In this document: piece after piece, positions 8,473-17,440 of the stretch
Position numbering within the stretch: the first letter of the stretch is position 1
Layout of the letters: every line of letters begins with the position of its first letter
Origin: G963691885 sp963691885
GTDB lineage: Bacteria; Pseudomonadota; Alphaproteobacteria; UBA8366; Aestuariispiraceae
Assembly: GCA_963691885.1 (NCBI GenBank)
Contig: OY829843.1
Span: forward strand, 1,674,001 to 1,738,000
Direction: 5' to 3'
DNA length: 64,000 nt
The notes under the pieces: generated by a model
Database searches by the model: none
What the model saw: the letters and a program-made list of their open reading frames with translations, nothing else
Told to the model about the DNA's origin: nothing
Made by a program: the position numbers and the translations under genes

Positions 8473-9147
8473 CTACAGATGCTTCGTCAAAGAAGCCAGA
8501 ATAACAGGGCGGCGGTGCCTGATTGCAAAACGAAGTCTGGACGTCCTTCTTAGGTCAGTCTCTGGCTTCAGATCTCTTATCAAGCTGTTCACAAACAGAC
8601 GGACCGGTCGTTTGCCGCGGCCTGTCGGGACAATGTAACGGGCCAGCCTGCGTTTTGCTGCATCAGACATCTGTTTCTTGCGTATCTCTGACAATCTGGC
8701 GCTTGTCATCCCGGGCCTAGCTAGGAACCGCGCCGTTTGAACAAAATGTGGGGCGGTCACCAAAACCGTTGCATCGCATAGAGCCTCGCCACTCGTTTCA
8801 AACAACAGCGGCACATCAAACACAACGAGTTTGGCCCGTCGGATTCCCGCCTGAAACAGGAACTTTTCCCGGTCCTTAGTGACGAGGGGGTGCAAAATCC
8901 CCTCTAATTGCCGCAATTTGGACGTCTCTCCAAAGACGATTTGACCCAGTTTTTTGCGATCGATGCCGTTCGGCCCGGCAGTCCCCGGGAATGCAGCCTC
9001 AACCTTCGCGACAGCCTGACCAGCCGGGCCCATAAGCCGGTGGACAACAGCATCCGCATCGTGAACCGGAATTCCCGCCTCTTTGAAGAGGGCGGCCGTG
9101 GTGCTTTTTCCCATTCCAACAGAACCGGTCAAACCAAGAACGTGCAT
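8473..9147 (-). CDS. coaE: Dephospho-CoA kinase
   Basis: CoaE performs the last step of coenzyme A synthesis, ATP-dependent phosphorylation of dephospho-CoA. The P-loop is at the N-terminus (GLTGSVGMGKS, residues 5-15), followed by the substrate-binding HDADAVVH motif (around 31-38) and VVFDVPLLFE (around 107-116). The protein has 224 residues, some 20-25 more than typical, because of an extra basic tail after SLIRDLKPETD. The family motif after KRRLA usually reads DY-[VI]; here it is RYIVPTG. The reading frame is otherwise intact, so this is likely a variant tail and not a frameshift. Confidence 0.95.
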   Translation of the reverse strand: MHVLGLTGSVGMGKSTTAALFKEAGIPVHDADAVVHRLMGPAGQAVAKVEAAFPGTAGPNGIDRKKLGQIVFGETSKLRQLEGILHPLVTKDREKFLFQAGIRRAKLVVFDVPLLFETSGEALCDATVLVTAPHFVQTARFLARPGMTSARLSEIRKKQMSDAAKRRLARYIVPTGRGKRPVRLFVNSLIRDLKPETDLRRTSRLRFAIRHRRPVILASLTKHL

Positions 9148-9188
9148 CCTATTGTTTCACTTTCGATTCGATTGCGAGATTTGTCTCG

Positions 9189-10040
9189 TCAGCTGTCGGA
9201 AAGCACAGTCCGACGCAATTCTTCTGATACACTGGGGCGGGTGCCAAACCAGGCCTCAAACCCGGGAACAGCCTGATGCAACAGCATGCCCAGACCATCA
9301 ACAACGGTATTGTGGCGGGCCGCTGCCGCCTCCAAAAAGGGGGTCATCAACGGATTATAGACAATATCCGTGGCAACGGCCTTAGGGTTTAGTCGATCCA
9401 GATCCAGGTCTAGAGGGGGTTGTCCGACCATACCAAGCGATGTTGTGTTTACGACAAGCGACGCCGCATCAAGGTGATGCGAACAATCACCCAACCCAAC
9501 AGAACTTAGTTTTGCAGAGGACGTCTCCGAAAACTCTCTCGCCAGTCCCTGCGCTGTTTCAACGGTCCTGTTGACAATTATGATTTCCGGAACACCGACC
9601 TGCAAGAGCGCGTAGATGACAGCGCGGGATGCTCCACCAGCGCCCAGGACAACCGCTGGACCGCCCACCGGGTCCCAGTCAGGTGCACCGGATCGCAGAT
9701 TTTCAATGAAACCGGTTGCATCGGTATTGGTCCCGAAAATTGTGCTATCTTCCCTAAAAATCAACGTGTTAACGGCTCCAATCGCAAGAGCTGTTTCATC
9801 GATCGCATCACAAATTGGCATAACAGCCTGTTTATGTGGGACCGTAACATTGATGCCCTGAGCCCCTAGTGCTTTCAAACCCAGAACTGCGCTTCCCAGC
9901 GCATCGGGTGACACCGAAAACGGCAAATACGCACCATCAATGCCATATTGCTGCAACCAGAAACCGTGAAGCTGGGGTGATCTCGAATGGTGGATTGGCC
10001 AACCAATGACACCAGCGAACTTGGCTTTCCCTGTAATCAT
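9189..10040 (-). CDS. aroE: Shikimate dehydrogenase
   Basis: AroE reduces 3-dehydroshikimate to shikimate with NADPH in aromatic amino-acid synthesis. Motifs seen: the substrate-binding SRSPQLHGFW (residues about 19-28), catalytic-lysine motif NVTVPHKQA (about 63-71), the NADP-binding glycine-rich VVLGAGGASRAVIYAL (about 130-145) with NRTVETA following, and GLGMLLHQAVPGFEAWFG near the C-terminus. Length (283 residues) is normal. The 3' end of maf overlaps its start by 4 nt (ATGA), so the two are translationally coupled. Confidence 0.96.
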   Translation of the reverse strand: MITGKAKFAGVIGWPIHHSRSPQLHGFWLQQYGIDGAYLPFSVSPDALGSAVLGLKALGAQGINVTVPHKQAVMPICDAIDETALAIGAVNTLIFREDSTIFGTNTDATGFIENLRSGAPDWDPVGGPAVVLGAGGASRAVIYALLQVGVPEIIIVNRTVETAQGLAREFSETSSAKLSSVGLGDCSHHLDAASLVVNTTSLGMVGQPPLDLDLDRLNPKAVATDIVYNPLMTPFLEAAAARHNTVVDGLGMLLHQAVPGFEAWFGTRPSVSEELRRTVLSDS

Positions 10041-10669
10041 CGCTCTACAAGCCCCTGGTGCCTGAGGAAATCCAGTAATGGCAATAACGGCAGGCCAAGA
10101 ATCGTAAAATAGTCGCCTTCAATTCTGCTAAACAATTGAGATCCAGCCCCTTCCAAACGATATCCGCCGACTGATTCCAGTTCCGCAGGACCGGACGTAT
10201 CAAGATAGGAAGCAAGGAAAGCGTCGCTAAAGGCCCGCATGGTCAGTTTTGCCTCCGACACTGTGTGCCATATGCGCGTTCCGTCCCGGACAAGGACCAA
10301 CGCGGAATAAAGAGAGTGGGTTTTCCCGCGCAGCGCCGTGAGCTGTGCGGCAAGGTGATCTTTATCGGGGGGTTTATCAAACCAGACATTATTGCAATCC
10401 AGCATTTGATCCGCCCCCAGAACCAAGGCGCCTGGATATTTGAGGCTGATCTTTTGTGCCTTTACCTCCGCAAGGATCACAGCGGCATCTTCCGCGTTTA
10501 CCTTTTCTGCAGAGAGCGATCTCTTCAATTCAGCTTCATCGATATGGGCTGGTTCAACAAAGAAGGCGACGCCAGCACCAGATAACAGTGATTTTCGAGC
10601 AGAGCTGGCGGATGCCAGGATAAGGGATGACTGTTTTTCTAATGGATCAGACATCTTCTCTACTGTCAT
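10037..10669 (-). CDS. maf: Maf family nucleotide pyrophosphatase
   Basis: A 210-residue Maf/YceF/YhdE-family protein. The N-terminal substrate loop ILASASSARKSLLSGAG (residues 17-33) matches the family S-x-SPRR-type motif, and GADQMLDCN (about 85-93) contains the conserved catalytic Asp. Maf proteins hydrolyse non-canonical or modified nucleoside triphosphates to monophosphates (house-cleaning) and are linked to septum inhibition in Bacillus. The first 23 nt overlap the end of ppsR, and its stop overlaps aroE, so ppsR-maf-aroE-coaE-dnaQ behaves as one unit. Confidence 0.92.
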   Translation of the reverse strand: MTVEKMSDPLEKQSSLILASASSARKSLLSGAGVAFFVEPAHIDEAELKRSLSAEKVNAEDAAVILAEVKAQKISLKYPGALVLGADQMLDCNNVWFDKPPDKDHLAAQLTALRGKTHSLYSALVLVRDGTRIWHTVSEAKLTMRAFSDAFLASYLDTSGPAELESVGGYRLEGAGSQLFSRIEGDYFTILGLPLLPLLDFLRHQGLVER

Positions 10670-11471
10670 AGATCTGCATAATCGTTGCAGCCGTTTCTTC
10701 TATTGAACGGCGCGTGACATCGATCACCGGCCAGTTTTGTTCCGTGTAGATCCGGCGCGCATTGGCGACCTCAACCTTCACCGTTTCAAGATCGACGTAA
10801 TCCGTTTCACGGTCTTCCGCGATCATCCGCAGCCGGTTTCGACGCACCTGAACAAGACGGGCCGGATCTTTCGTCAACCCAACGACCAGGGGTCCGCCAT
10901 CACCACCTTTATATTTCAGGATCTCGTTGGGCAGGGGCACGCCTGGTACAATCGGCACGTTTGCCGCTTTTAGCCCACGATTGGCCAGATACAGACAGGT
11001 GGGCGATTTCGACGTTCGCGATACGCCCGTCAAAATTATATCTGCGGCCCGAAGATTTCGAAGACCCTGTCCGTCATCATGGTTCAACGCAAATTGCATC
11101 GCATCAATACGGTCAAAATACTCGTCATCCAGAATATGCTGGCGACCCGGGAGATTTTGACTCTCAGTACCCAAATGTTCTTTCAACGCGGAAATGATCG
11201 GATCCAGGACCGATAGAGAAGGAATGCCCAATTGCCTGCATCCGGCATCCAGCCGAAGGCGCACATCATTGTTCATCAGGGTGTAAAGTACGATCCCACG
11301 GTGGGTCGCGATACTTTCCAGTATCTTGTCGACCTGACCGGCCGTCCGAACCAAAGGCCATGTGTGTTCCTGAATACCAACCTCTTCAAACTGAACGAGA
11401 CAGGCCCGGGCCAGGGAGTGAACCGTCTCACCCGTTGAATCAGAAACCAGATGGACATGAGCGACAGACAT
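10647..11471 (-). CDS. ppsR: PEP synthetase/PPDK regulatory kinase-phosphorylase
   Basis: A 274-residue UPF0085/DUF299 family protein, a bifunctional ADP-dependent kinase and Pi-dependent pyrophosphorylase that switches off or on phosphoenolpyruvate synthetase or pyruvate phosphate dikinase. Family motifs: HLVSDSTGETVHSLARA at the N-terminus and the P-loop-like GVSRTSKSPTCLYLANRG (about residues 149-166). Which target enzyme it regulates cannot be told from this window. The orthologue in Rickettsia is RP001, and the pair RP001-hemE brackets the chromosome origin in Caulobacter and Rickettsia, which is relevant to the gap upstream. Confidence 0.93.
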   Translation of the reverse strand: MSVAHVHLVSDSTGETVHSLARACLVQFEEVGIQEHTWPLVRTAGQVDKILESIATHRGIVLYTLMNNDVRLRLDAGCRQLGIPSLSVLDPIISALKEHLGTESQNLPGRQHILDDEYFDRIDAMQFALNHDDGQGLRNLRAADIILTGVSRTSKSPTCLYLANRGLKAANVPIVPGVPLPNEILKYKGGDGGPLVVGLTKDPARLVQVRRNRLRMIAEDRETDYVDLETVKVEVANARRIYTEQNWPVIDVTRRSIEETAATIMQIYDSREDV

Positions 11472-12022
11472 AAATCATCCCCGGATCGGTTGTTTTCACC
11501 GCAGTTCGCTTGATTATGATTTTGAACCAATCTTTGAATCGCATTGAAGAGAGGCCCGGTCAAACAGCATGTGATGCAATTGAATTCGAAATTTGCAGAA
11601 ATTTCTTGTTGATAGAATCCGGGACAAATCTGTGTGCAACACGTTCCACCATGTTTTTCCCGATATTTCAAAAATTGATCGTGGAATAGTGAACAGGGTT
11701 TATACCCTGTGAAAAATTAAAAAGGTCTTCTGACACTTGTGTATTGCTTCACATTCTGAACGCGTCCGATCCGAAACCTCTCGGATATGAATACCACAAT
11801 GAATCATTGTTTTAGCAATTATATCCCGGATCTTATCCACATTGAAATTGAACAATATTGAGCATGTTGATGATCTGTGCGTGAAAAAAAATCCCCAGTT
11901 TCCACAAGACCAAATACCTTCAACAAAACCCTTAAGATTCTTTTATTTATTGGCATTTACGCAGTGACCTTTCGGTTTTGAGAAGGCATCTTGACGAACC
12001 TGACTTCACTGTGCGAACGAGA
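11472..12022. other. oriC: Putative chromosome replication origin (oriC)
   Basis: An approximately 550-nt non-coding, AT-rich gap between divergently transcribed ppsR and hemE. A perfect DnaA box TTATCCACA lies at 11833-11841 (plus). TTTTTCACA at 11708-11716 (minus strand) fits TTWTNCACA, and GTTTCCACA at 11898-11906 differs at one position. An AT-rich stretch at about 11918-11958 is a candidate unwinding element. AATCAT-N4-TTA at 11800-11812 is one base off an IHF site. TTAA-N7-TTAT at about 11933-11947 is one base off a CtrA box. A hairpin ACAGGGT/ACCCTGT spans 11693-11710. Four GANTC sites are present. Position and boxes agree with an origin; function is inferred. Confidence 0.72.
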
Positions 12023-13054
12023 ATGATGACTGAAAAAAACTTTATGAAAGTACTGGCGGGGGAAAGTCTGCCGACGCCTCCAATATGGCTGATGAGACAG
12101 GCTGGTCGGTATCTTCCAGAATATCGTGAAGTTCGGGCAAGCGCGGATGGGTTTCTCGATCTTTGTTATACGCCGGAAAAAGCTGCTGAAGTCACGTTGC
12201 AGCCTATTCGTCGATATGATCTGGACGCTGCCATTCTGTTTTCAGACATTTTGGTCGTGCCTGATGCACTGGGTCAAAAGGTCTGGTTCGTCGAAGGTGA
12301 AGGACCAAAACTGGATCCAATTACGGGGGGATCGGATGTTGCCGCGCTTTCCACATCCTGGGTGCGGCAACGGATGGCGCTGGTTTTTGAAACCATTGGC
12401 CTGATCAAAAAAGATCTCCCTTCACATGTATCATTGATTGGGTTTAGCGGTGCGCCCTGGACCGTCGCGACCTATATGATCGAAGGGGGCGGTTCCAGAG
12501 ATTTTGCGAAAGCCAAGGCAATGCTGTTTGAAAACAGAGAATGCTTTGACGCGATGCTTGAGATCCTGATTGAAGGAACAGCGGATTATCTGATTGCGCA
12601 AATTGAGGCTGGTGTTGATGCGCTGCAGATATTTGATACCTGGGCCAGTGCGCTGGATGATGACGAATTTGATCATTGTGTTATCCAGCCGACCAAACGC
12701 ATCGTCGAGATAGTCCGATCTGCCTATCCAGGATTTCCGATTATCGGTTTTCCACGGGGTGCCGGTGTGAATTACGTGCGGTATCAGGAAGAAACCGGGG
12801 TGACCGCGGTTAGTCTGGATACGGGCGTATCTCTGGATTGGGCGGCTTCGGTTCTGCAGAAGAAGACACCGGTTCAGGGTAATCTTGATCCACAATTGCT
12901 ATTGGCGGGCGGAGACGGTCTGAAAACGCGTGTGGAACGTATATGTGAGAAATTGTCTGGTGGACCACATATATTTAATCTCGGTCATGGCATCATTAAG
13001 GAAACACCGCCTGAGCATGTTTCTGATTTGATTTCGTATATCCGCGGGTCGTAA
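12023..13054 (+). CDS. hemE: Uroporphyrinogen decarboxylase
   Basis: HemE removes four acetate carboxyls from uroporphyrinogen III to give coproporphyrinogen III. The start at 12023 gives MMTEKNFMKVLAGE..., matching family N-termini; a longer frame from TTG at 11978 runs into the candidate origin and is not favoured. Signature PPIWLMRQAGRYLPEYREVR lies near residues 18-37, with the catalytic-region Asp in ILFSDILVVPDALG and the second signature GFSGAPWTVATYMIEGGGS. Length (343 residues) is normal. It leads the hemE-hemH-hemJ-rho set. Confidence 0.96.
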   Translation: MMTEKNFMKVLAGESLPTPPIWLMRQAGRYLPEYREVRASADGFLDLCYTPEKAAEVTLQPIRRYDLDAAILFSDILVVPDALGQKVWFVEGEGPKLDPITGGSDVAALSTSWVRQRMALVFETIGLIKKDLPSHVSLIGFSGAPWTVATYMIEGGGSRDFAKAKAMLFENRECFDAMLEILIEGTADYLIAQIEAGVDALQIFDTWASALDDDEFDHCVIQPTKRIVEIVRSAYPGFPIIGFPRGAGVNYVRYQEETGVTAVSLDTGVSLDWAASVLQKKTPVQGNLDPQLLLAGGDGLKTRVERICEKLSGGPHIFNLGHGIIKETPPEHVSDLISYIRGS

Positions 13055-13111
13055 TAACCATCCAGCTTTGACCAGTATAACGATCGGTTAAAACCGGTGG
13101 AGGTTGGTATC

Positions 13112-14137
13112 GTGTCTGAAGATGTTCTGCCCGAAGATCATCCTGAGGTTAAAAAACCAAAAGTCGGCGTATTGCTGATAAACCTTGGCACGCCGGACGG
13201 GTATGACGTCAAATCCATGCGCCGTTATCTGGGCGAGTTTTTGTCTGATCAACGGGTGATCGAGCTTTCACCCTGGCTTTGGCAGCCGATTTTACAGGGC
13301 ATCATTTTAAACACCCGTCCCAAGAGATCAGGTGAAGCCTATAAAAAGATCTGGATGGAGGACACAAACGAAAGCCCGTTGCGGTTCCACACACGTGCTC
13401 AAAGCAAGGCATTGGCGCAGCGTTTTCAGGATGAAAATATCGAAATTGATTGGGCGATGCGATACGGAAACCCGTCTATTGCTGAAGGGATTGATAATCT
13501 CGTCACAAAAGGGTGTCAGAAGATTTTTCTCGCGGCGCTTTATCCTCAATATTCAGCCGCAACAACAGCGACTGCTTACGACAAATCATTCGATCATTTG
13601 CGAACACTAAGGTGGCAACCGGCCATTCGGACAATGCCGGCCTTTCATGATGATCCAGCCTATATTCAGGCGCTGGCGCAGTCGGTAAAAGATGGATTGA
13701 AGGATGTGGAAGAACCCGAAATTCTGCTGTGCAGTTTTCATGGGCTGCCACGGGAAAACCTAGATAAAGGCGATCCCTATCACTGTTTCTGCCAGAAAAC
13801 CGGCCGGTTGTTGCAGGAAGAGCTGAACTGGCCGGAAGACAGGTTTCAAACCGTGTTCCAGTCGCGGTTCGGGCCCAAAGAATGGCTAAAACCTTATGCC
13901 GATGAAACCGTGGCAGCGATTGCGTCCAATGGTACAAAATCGATTGCGGTTCTTTCCCCTGGTTTTGTGGTGGATTGCGTTGAAACACTTGAAGAACTTG
14001 CGATTGGCCTGAGAGAAACCTTTGAGGAAAATGGCGGCGAATCCTTTACCTATATTCCCTGTCTAAACTCTACACCTGGGATGATGGATCTGCTGGAGAC
14101 ACTCACCCGCCGGGAACTTGCGGGCTGGATAGATTAA
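13112..14137 (+). CDS. hemH: Ferrochelatase
   Basis: HemH inserts ferrous iron into protoporphyrin IX, the last step of haem synthesis. GTG at 13112 is chosen because GGAGG sits 8-9 nt upstream; an in-frame GTG at 13097 lies before that site. Motifs: VGVLLINLGTPDGYD near the N-terminus, FLSDQRVIELS, and the ferrochelatase signature LLCSFHGLPRENLDKGDPY around residue 205, with the metal-binding histidine in SFHGLP. The second conserved region, QSRFGPKEWLKPY and SPGFVVDCVETLEEL, contains the catalytic glutamate. Length 341 residues, normal. Confidence 0.96.
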   Translation: MSEDVLPEDHPEVKKPKVGVLLINLGTPDGYDVKSMRRYLGEFLSDQRVIELSPWLWQPILQGIILNTRPKRSGEAYKKIWMEDTNESPLRFHTRAQSKALAQRFQDENIEIDWAMRYGNPSIAEGIDNLVTKGCQKIFLAALYPQYSAATTATAYDKSFDHLRTLRWQPAIRTMPAFHDDPAYIQALAQSVKDGLKDVEEPEILLCSFHGLPRENLDKGDPYHCFCQKTGRLLQEELNWPEDRFQTVFQSRFGPKEWLKPYADETVAAIASNGTKSIAVLSPGFVVDCVETLEELAIGLRETFEENGGESFTYIPCLNSTPGMMDLLETLTRRELAGWID

Positions 14138-14149
14138 GGGATCAGGCGA

Positions 14150-14572
14150 ATGTATGAGTGGGTGAAGGCATTACACGTGATATCCATCATCGCCTGGATG
14201 GCCGGTCTCCTTTATCTGCCACGCCTTTACGTGTATCACAGCAAGGCGCCGGTCGGAGGCGAACTTTCAGACACTTTAAAGGTCATGGAACGCCGCTTGC
14301 TGCGGGCGATCATGAACCCGGCAATGATTGCAAGTTGGATATTCGGTCTTTGGTCGGCAAGTCTGATTGATGCTTGGTCAGATGGCTGGTTTCACGTCAA
14401 ACTTCTCTGTGTGGTCTTGCTAACTGTTTCTCATATGATGATGGCGGCCCAACGCAAAAAGTTTGAACGCGACGAAAATACGCATACTCATGTCTATTTT
14501 CGGATATTTAATGAGTTTCCCACCTTGCTCATGGTGGTGATCGTTATATTTGTAATTGTGAAGCCTTTTTAA
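14150..14572 (+). CDS. hemJ: Protoporphyrinogen oxidase HemJ
   Basis: A 140-residue HemJ/UPF0093 integral membrane protein that oxidises protoporphyrinogen IX to protoporphyrin IX, the step before ferrochelatase. Four hydrophobic segments are visible. The first contains the conserved histidine (KALHVISIIAWMAGLLYLPRLYVYH), and VKLLCVVLLTVSHMMM forms the third. It follows hemH by 12 nt. The gene order hemE-hemH-hemJ-rho is typical of alphaproteobacteria and supports the assignment over an unrelated small membrane protein. Confidence 0.93.
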   Translation: MYEWVKALHVISIIAWMAGLLYLPRLYVYHSKAPVGGELSDTLKVMERRLLRAIMNPAMIASWIFGLWSASLIDAWSDGWFHVKLLCVVLLTVSHMMMAAQRKKFERDENTHTHVYFRIFNEFPTLLMVVIVIFVIVKPF

Positions 14573-14604
14573 TCGCGGTGTCGGGTTTTAGACAGTGATG
14601 CTAT

Positions 14605-14633
14605 TTGACACCGTATATGGTATTGGGTATCAG
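14605..14633 (+). promoter_or_regulatory. Candidate housekeeping-type promoter for rho
   Basis: TTGACA at 14605-14610 is a perfect -35 hexamer, followed after 17 nt by TATCAG (14628-14633), a weak -10. The region lies 140 nt upstream of the rho start, leaving a leader long enough for Rho autoregulation. A TATAAT at 14659-14664 lacks a matching -35. Inference from sequence only. Confidence 0.4.
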
Positions 14634-14771
14634 GAACCAACCTAACGCAGAGCCTTTCTATAATTCTGCATCTCTTCATGTTTCCGTCGGTCCATTCTGG
14701 TTTTGCTAACTGGCCCGAACTCTGTTTTCCGCATCACAGCTCCCTATCTCCGCATTCATCAGGTAGAATTC

Positions 14772-16034
14772 ATGCATCTTAAAGATCTCAAGAAGAAATC
14801 CCCGCCAGAACTGCTTGCCTATGCAGAAGAGCTGGAAATTGAAAATGCCAGCACGTTGCGCAAACAGGAACTGATGTTTGCCTGCCTGAAGCAACTGGCG
14901 AATAACGACGTTGCGATTTATGGGGAAGGCGTGCTTGAGGTTCTTCAGGATGGGTTCGGGTTTTTGCGATCGCCAGAAGCCAATTACCTTGCTGGTCCCG
15001 ATGATATCTATGTCAGTCCCAGTCAGATCCGTCGGTTTGGGTTGAGAACCGGGGATACGGTCGAAGGGCAAATCCGGGCGCCGAAAGATGGGGAGCGGTA
15101 TTTCGCCCTCTTGAAGGTAAATAACGTGAATTTCGACGAGCCGGAAAAGGTTCGTCACCGGATCAATTTCGATAACCTGACACCGTTATACCCAGAAGAG
15201 AAGCTGCAGCTGGAACTGGAAGTAACGGATGGCAAGAACAAGAACCTTTCCACCCGTGTGATTGATTTGATCTGTCCGCTTGGTAAAGGACAGAGGGCGC
15301 TGATTGTGGCGCCGCCCCGTACGGGTAAGACGATGTTGATGCAGCAGATTGCCCATGCGATCTCAACCAATCAACCGGATGTTTACCTTCTCGTACTGTT
15401 GATCGATGAACGACCGGAAGAAGTGACGGACATGCAGCGGTCCGTTAACGGTGAGGTTGTGAGCTCCACCTTCGATGAGCCGGCCAACCGCCATGTTCAA
15501 GTTGCTGAGATGGTCATCGAAAAGGCAAAACGCCTTGTTGAACATAAACGTGACGTCGTGATCCTGCTGGATTCAATCACGCGGCTGGCCCGTGCCTACA
15601 ACACGGTTGTTCCGTCATCAGGTAAGGTCCTTACCGGTGGTGTGGACGCCAACGCATTGCAACGGCCGAAGCGCTTCTTTGGTGCGGCGCGCAATATCGA
15701 AGAGGGCGGATCACTCACCATCATCTCAACCGCCCTTATTGATACGGGCAGCCGGATGGACGAAGTGATCTTTGAAGAGTTCAAGGGCACGGGTAACTCT
15801 GAAATCATCCTGGATCGCAAGCTTTCTGATAAACGGACCTTCCCGGCCATTGATATAACGAAGTCCGGGACCCGTAAGGAAGAATTGCTGGTGGATAAGG
15901 GTGTTCTTAGCAAAATGTGGGTGTTGCGACGGATCCTCATGCCGATGGGTGTAACAGACTCGATGGAATTCTTGCTCGATAAATTGAGAGAGACCAAGAA
16001 TAACGATGACTTCTTCGACTCAATGAACCAGTAA
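14772..16034 (+). CDS. rho: Transcription termination factor Rho
   Basis: Rho is the hexameric RNA-dependent ATPase helicase that ends transcription. The start at 14772 (MHLKDLKKKSPPELLAYAEE) matches the conserved N-terminal helical domain; an upstream in-frame ATG at 14703 adds 23 residues not seen in the family. The RNA-binding cold-shock domain holds GFGFLRSPEANYLAGPDDIYV, with RNP1-like GFGFLR at about residues 61-66. Walker A is PPRTGKTMLMQQIAHA (around 180-195), and Walker B VVILLDSITRLARAYN contains the R-loop region. Length 420 residues, standard. An 11-bp hairpin terminator follows the stop. Confidence 0.98.
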   Translation: MHLKDLKKKSPPELLAYAEELEIENASTLRKQELMFACLKQLANNDVAIYGEGVLEVLQDGFGFLRSPEANYLAGPDDIYVSPSQIRRFGLRTGDTVEGQIRAPKDGERYFALLKVNNVNFDEPEKVRHRINFDNLTPLYPEEKLQLELEVTDGKNKNLSTRVIDLICPLGKGQRALIVAPPRTGKTMLMQQIAHAISTNQPDVYLLVLLIDERPEEVTDMQRSVNGEVVSSTFDEPANRHVQVAEMVIEKAKRLVEHKRDVVILLDSITRLARAYNTVVPSSGKVLTGGVDANALQRPKRFFGAARNIEEGGSLTIISTALIDTGSRMDEVIFEEFKGTGNSEIILDRKLSDKRTFPAIDITKSGTRKEELLVDKGVLSKMWVLRRILMPMGVTDSMEFLLDKLRETKNNDDFFDSMNQ

Positions 16035-16062
16035 ATGCAGGTTCATGTGTCTATGGGTTTAC

Positions 16063-16086
16063 AAAGGGGTCCGTTCGGGCCCCTTT
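16063..16086 (+). terminator. Hairpin terminator downstream of rho
   Basis: AAAGGGG (16063-16069) pairs with CCCCTTT (16080-16086); the inner bases CCG/CGG extend the stem. CGTT follows instead of a long T run, so termination strength is uncertain. It lies 29 nt after the rho stop. Confidence 0.55.
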
Positions 16087-16221
16087 CGTTAGGCATGGTG
16101 AGGACCGGGGTAGAAACGCGGGTTTCAGGAGTCGATCTAGTTCTTTGATAACTTCAAGTGTAGTTCACGATAGATAGTTGCTGGCGTCATAAGGTGACCG
16201 AGGCCGCTCAAAAGAGAAAGA

Positions 16222-16239
16222 CCGGCGTCATCACGCCGG
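16222..16239 (-). terminator. Intrinsic terminator of the quinone oxidoreductase gene
   Basis: CCGGCGT and ACGCCGG form a 7-bp GC-rich stem with a 4-nt loop. On the minus strand it is followed by TCTTTCTCTTTT. It lies about 36 nt past the stop of the minus-strand gene ending at 16275, the right place and orientation for its terminator. Confidence 0.75.
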
Positions 16240-16274
16240 CCCTTTAGTTCATTTCTGAAAACTGGTGGTAAAAT

Positions 16275-17246
16275 TTAAGGGATCAGCACCGTCGATCCTG
16301 TTGTTTTCCGGCTTTCCAGGTCTTCGTGGGCTTCACGAATGTCAGCCAGAGGATAGGTCTGGTTGACCTCAATTTTCAGACCTTTTTCGAAGGCCTCAAA
16401 CAACCTTGTGGTCGATCCGACCAGATCTTCGCGGGTCGCCGCGTAATTTACCAGGGAAGGCCTTGTCACGTAGAGAGACCCCTTGGCAGCCAGGATCCCA
16501 ATATTCACAGGGTCAACAGGACCGGACGCGTTGCCAAAGGAAACCATCATGCCCCGGGTGGCCAGACAGTTGAGGGATGTTTCCCAAGTATCTTTGCCAA
16601 CACCGTCATAGACTACGGGAACACCTTTGCCATCCGTCAATTCCTTAACCTTGGCGACCAGGTCTTCTTCCCGATACAGAATTGGATGGTCACAGCCATA
16701 TTGTCTGGCAAGTTCGGCCTTTTCCGGGCTTCCTGCCGTGCCGATAACGGTTGCACCAATCTGTTTTAGCCATTGGCAAAGGATCAGGCCCACACCGCCC
16801 GCTGCAGCATGCACAAGGACGGTTTGGCCGGCCTGGACCGGAAACGTTCTGCAGATCAGGTATTCGGCGGTCATGCCTTTCAGCATCATACCCGCACCCT
16901 GTTCGTCGGAAATTGAATCGGGCAGTTTCACGAGGCGTGCTGCGGGCATAACGCGGGCTTCTGCGTAACCGCCAATCGGGCCTGCACCATAGGCAACGCG
17001 GTCGCCGACGCTGAGTTCCGTGACATCAGGCCCGACTTCTTCAATAGTACCGACAGCTTCCATACCGATGACCGTGGGATAAGGAAGAGGATACAAGCCG
17101 CTTCTGTGATAGGTGTCGATATAGTTCAGACCGCAAGCACTCTGCTTAACGAGTACTTCTCCAGAACCAGGTGCAGTCAGGTCAACATCTTCATAAACCA
17201 TTACTTCCGGACCGCCTGGGCCATGGATGCGAACGGCTTTTGCCAT
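16275..17246 (-). CDS. NADPH:quinone oxidoreductase (zeta-crystallin type)
   Basis: A 323-residue medium-chain dehydrogenase/reductase of the QorA (quinone oxidoreductase) type: N-terminal GroES-like domain (GEVLVKQSACGLNYIDTYHRSG) and C-terminal Rossmann domain with VLVHAAAGGVGLILCQWLKQ near residue 144-163. The motif CGLNYID-YHRSGLYP is characteristic of Qor enzymes, and the catalytic-zinc cysteines of alcohol dehydrogenases are absent. Expected activity is one-electron or two-electron reduction of quinones with NADPH in the cytoplasm. It is transcribed alone, opposite to rho and mnmE, with its own terminator. The exact substrate is not predictable. Confidence 0.9.
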   Translation of the reverse strand: MAKAVRIHGPGGPEVMVYEDVDLTAPGSGEVLVKQSACGLNYIDTYHRSGLYPLPYPTVIGMEAVGTIEEVGPDVTELSVGDRVAYGAGPIGGYAEARVMPAARLVKLPDSISDEQGAGMMLKGMTAEYLICRTFPVQAGQTVLVHAAAGGVGLILCQWLKQIGATVIGTAGSPEKAELARQYGCDHPILYREEDLVAKVKELTDGKGVPVVYDGVGKDTWETSLNCLATRGMMVSFGNASGPVDPVNIGILAAKGSLYVTRPSLVNYAATREDLVGSTTRLFEAFEKGLKIEVNQTYPLADIREAHEDLESRKTTGSTVLIP

Positions 17247-17440
17247 AGGTATTCTCCCTGTGAAAATGGATGCAGAAGCATCGGGTGGTTTACATTCAAT
17301 AATCAGGCTTTAGGTTTTAGGCGAGCGAACAAATCCATGCAATCTGGTTGCCCGGAAAAGGTTCCGTTCCAGAGGCAGGCATTTCAATCGAGGGTACGGT
17401 TTCGAGACAATTCGTTTCGACTCCGAATGAGGTTACAGAT

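Noticed and set aside
8473..8600. Possible frameshift in the coaE 3' end
   Set aside because: The extra basic tail is in frame with no interrupting stop, and conserved motifs up to SLIRDL are intact; variable tails occur in this family.
17348..17440. Extended MnmE N-terminus from ATG 17348
   Set aside because: The 31 added residues have no counterpart in the family, which begins just before IFALSSG. The shorter start is preferred, although it needs TTG.
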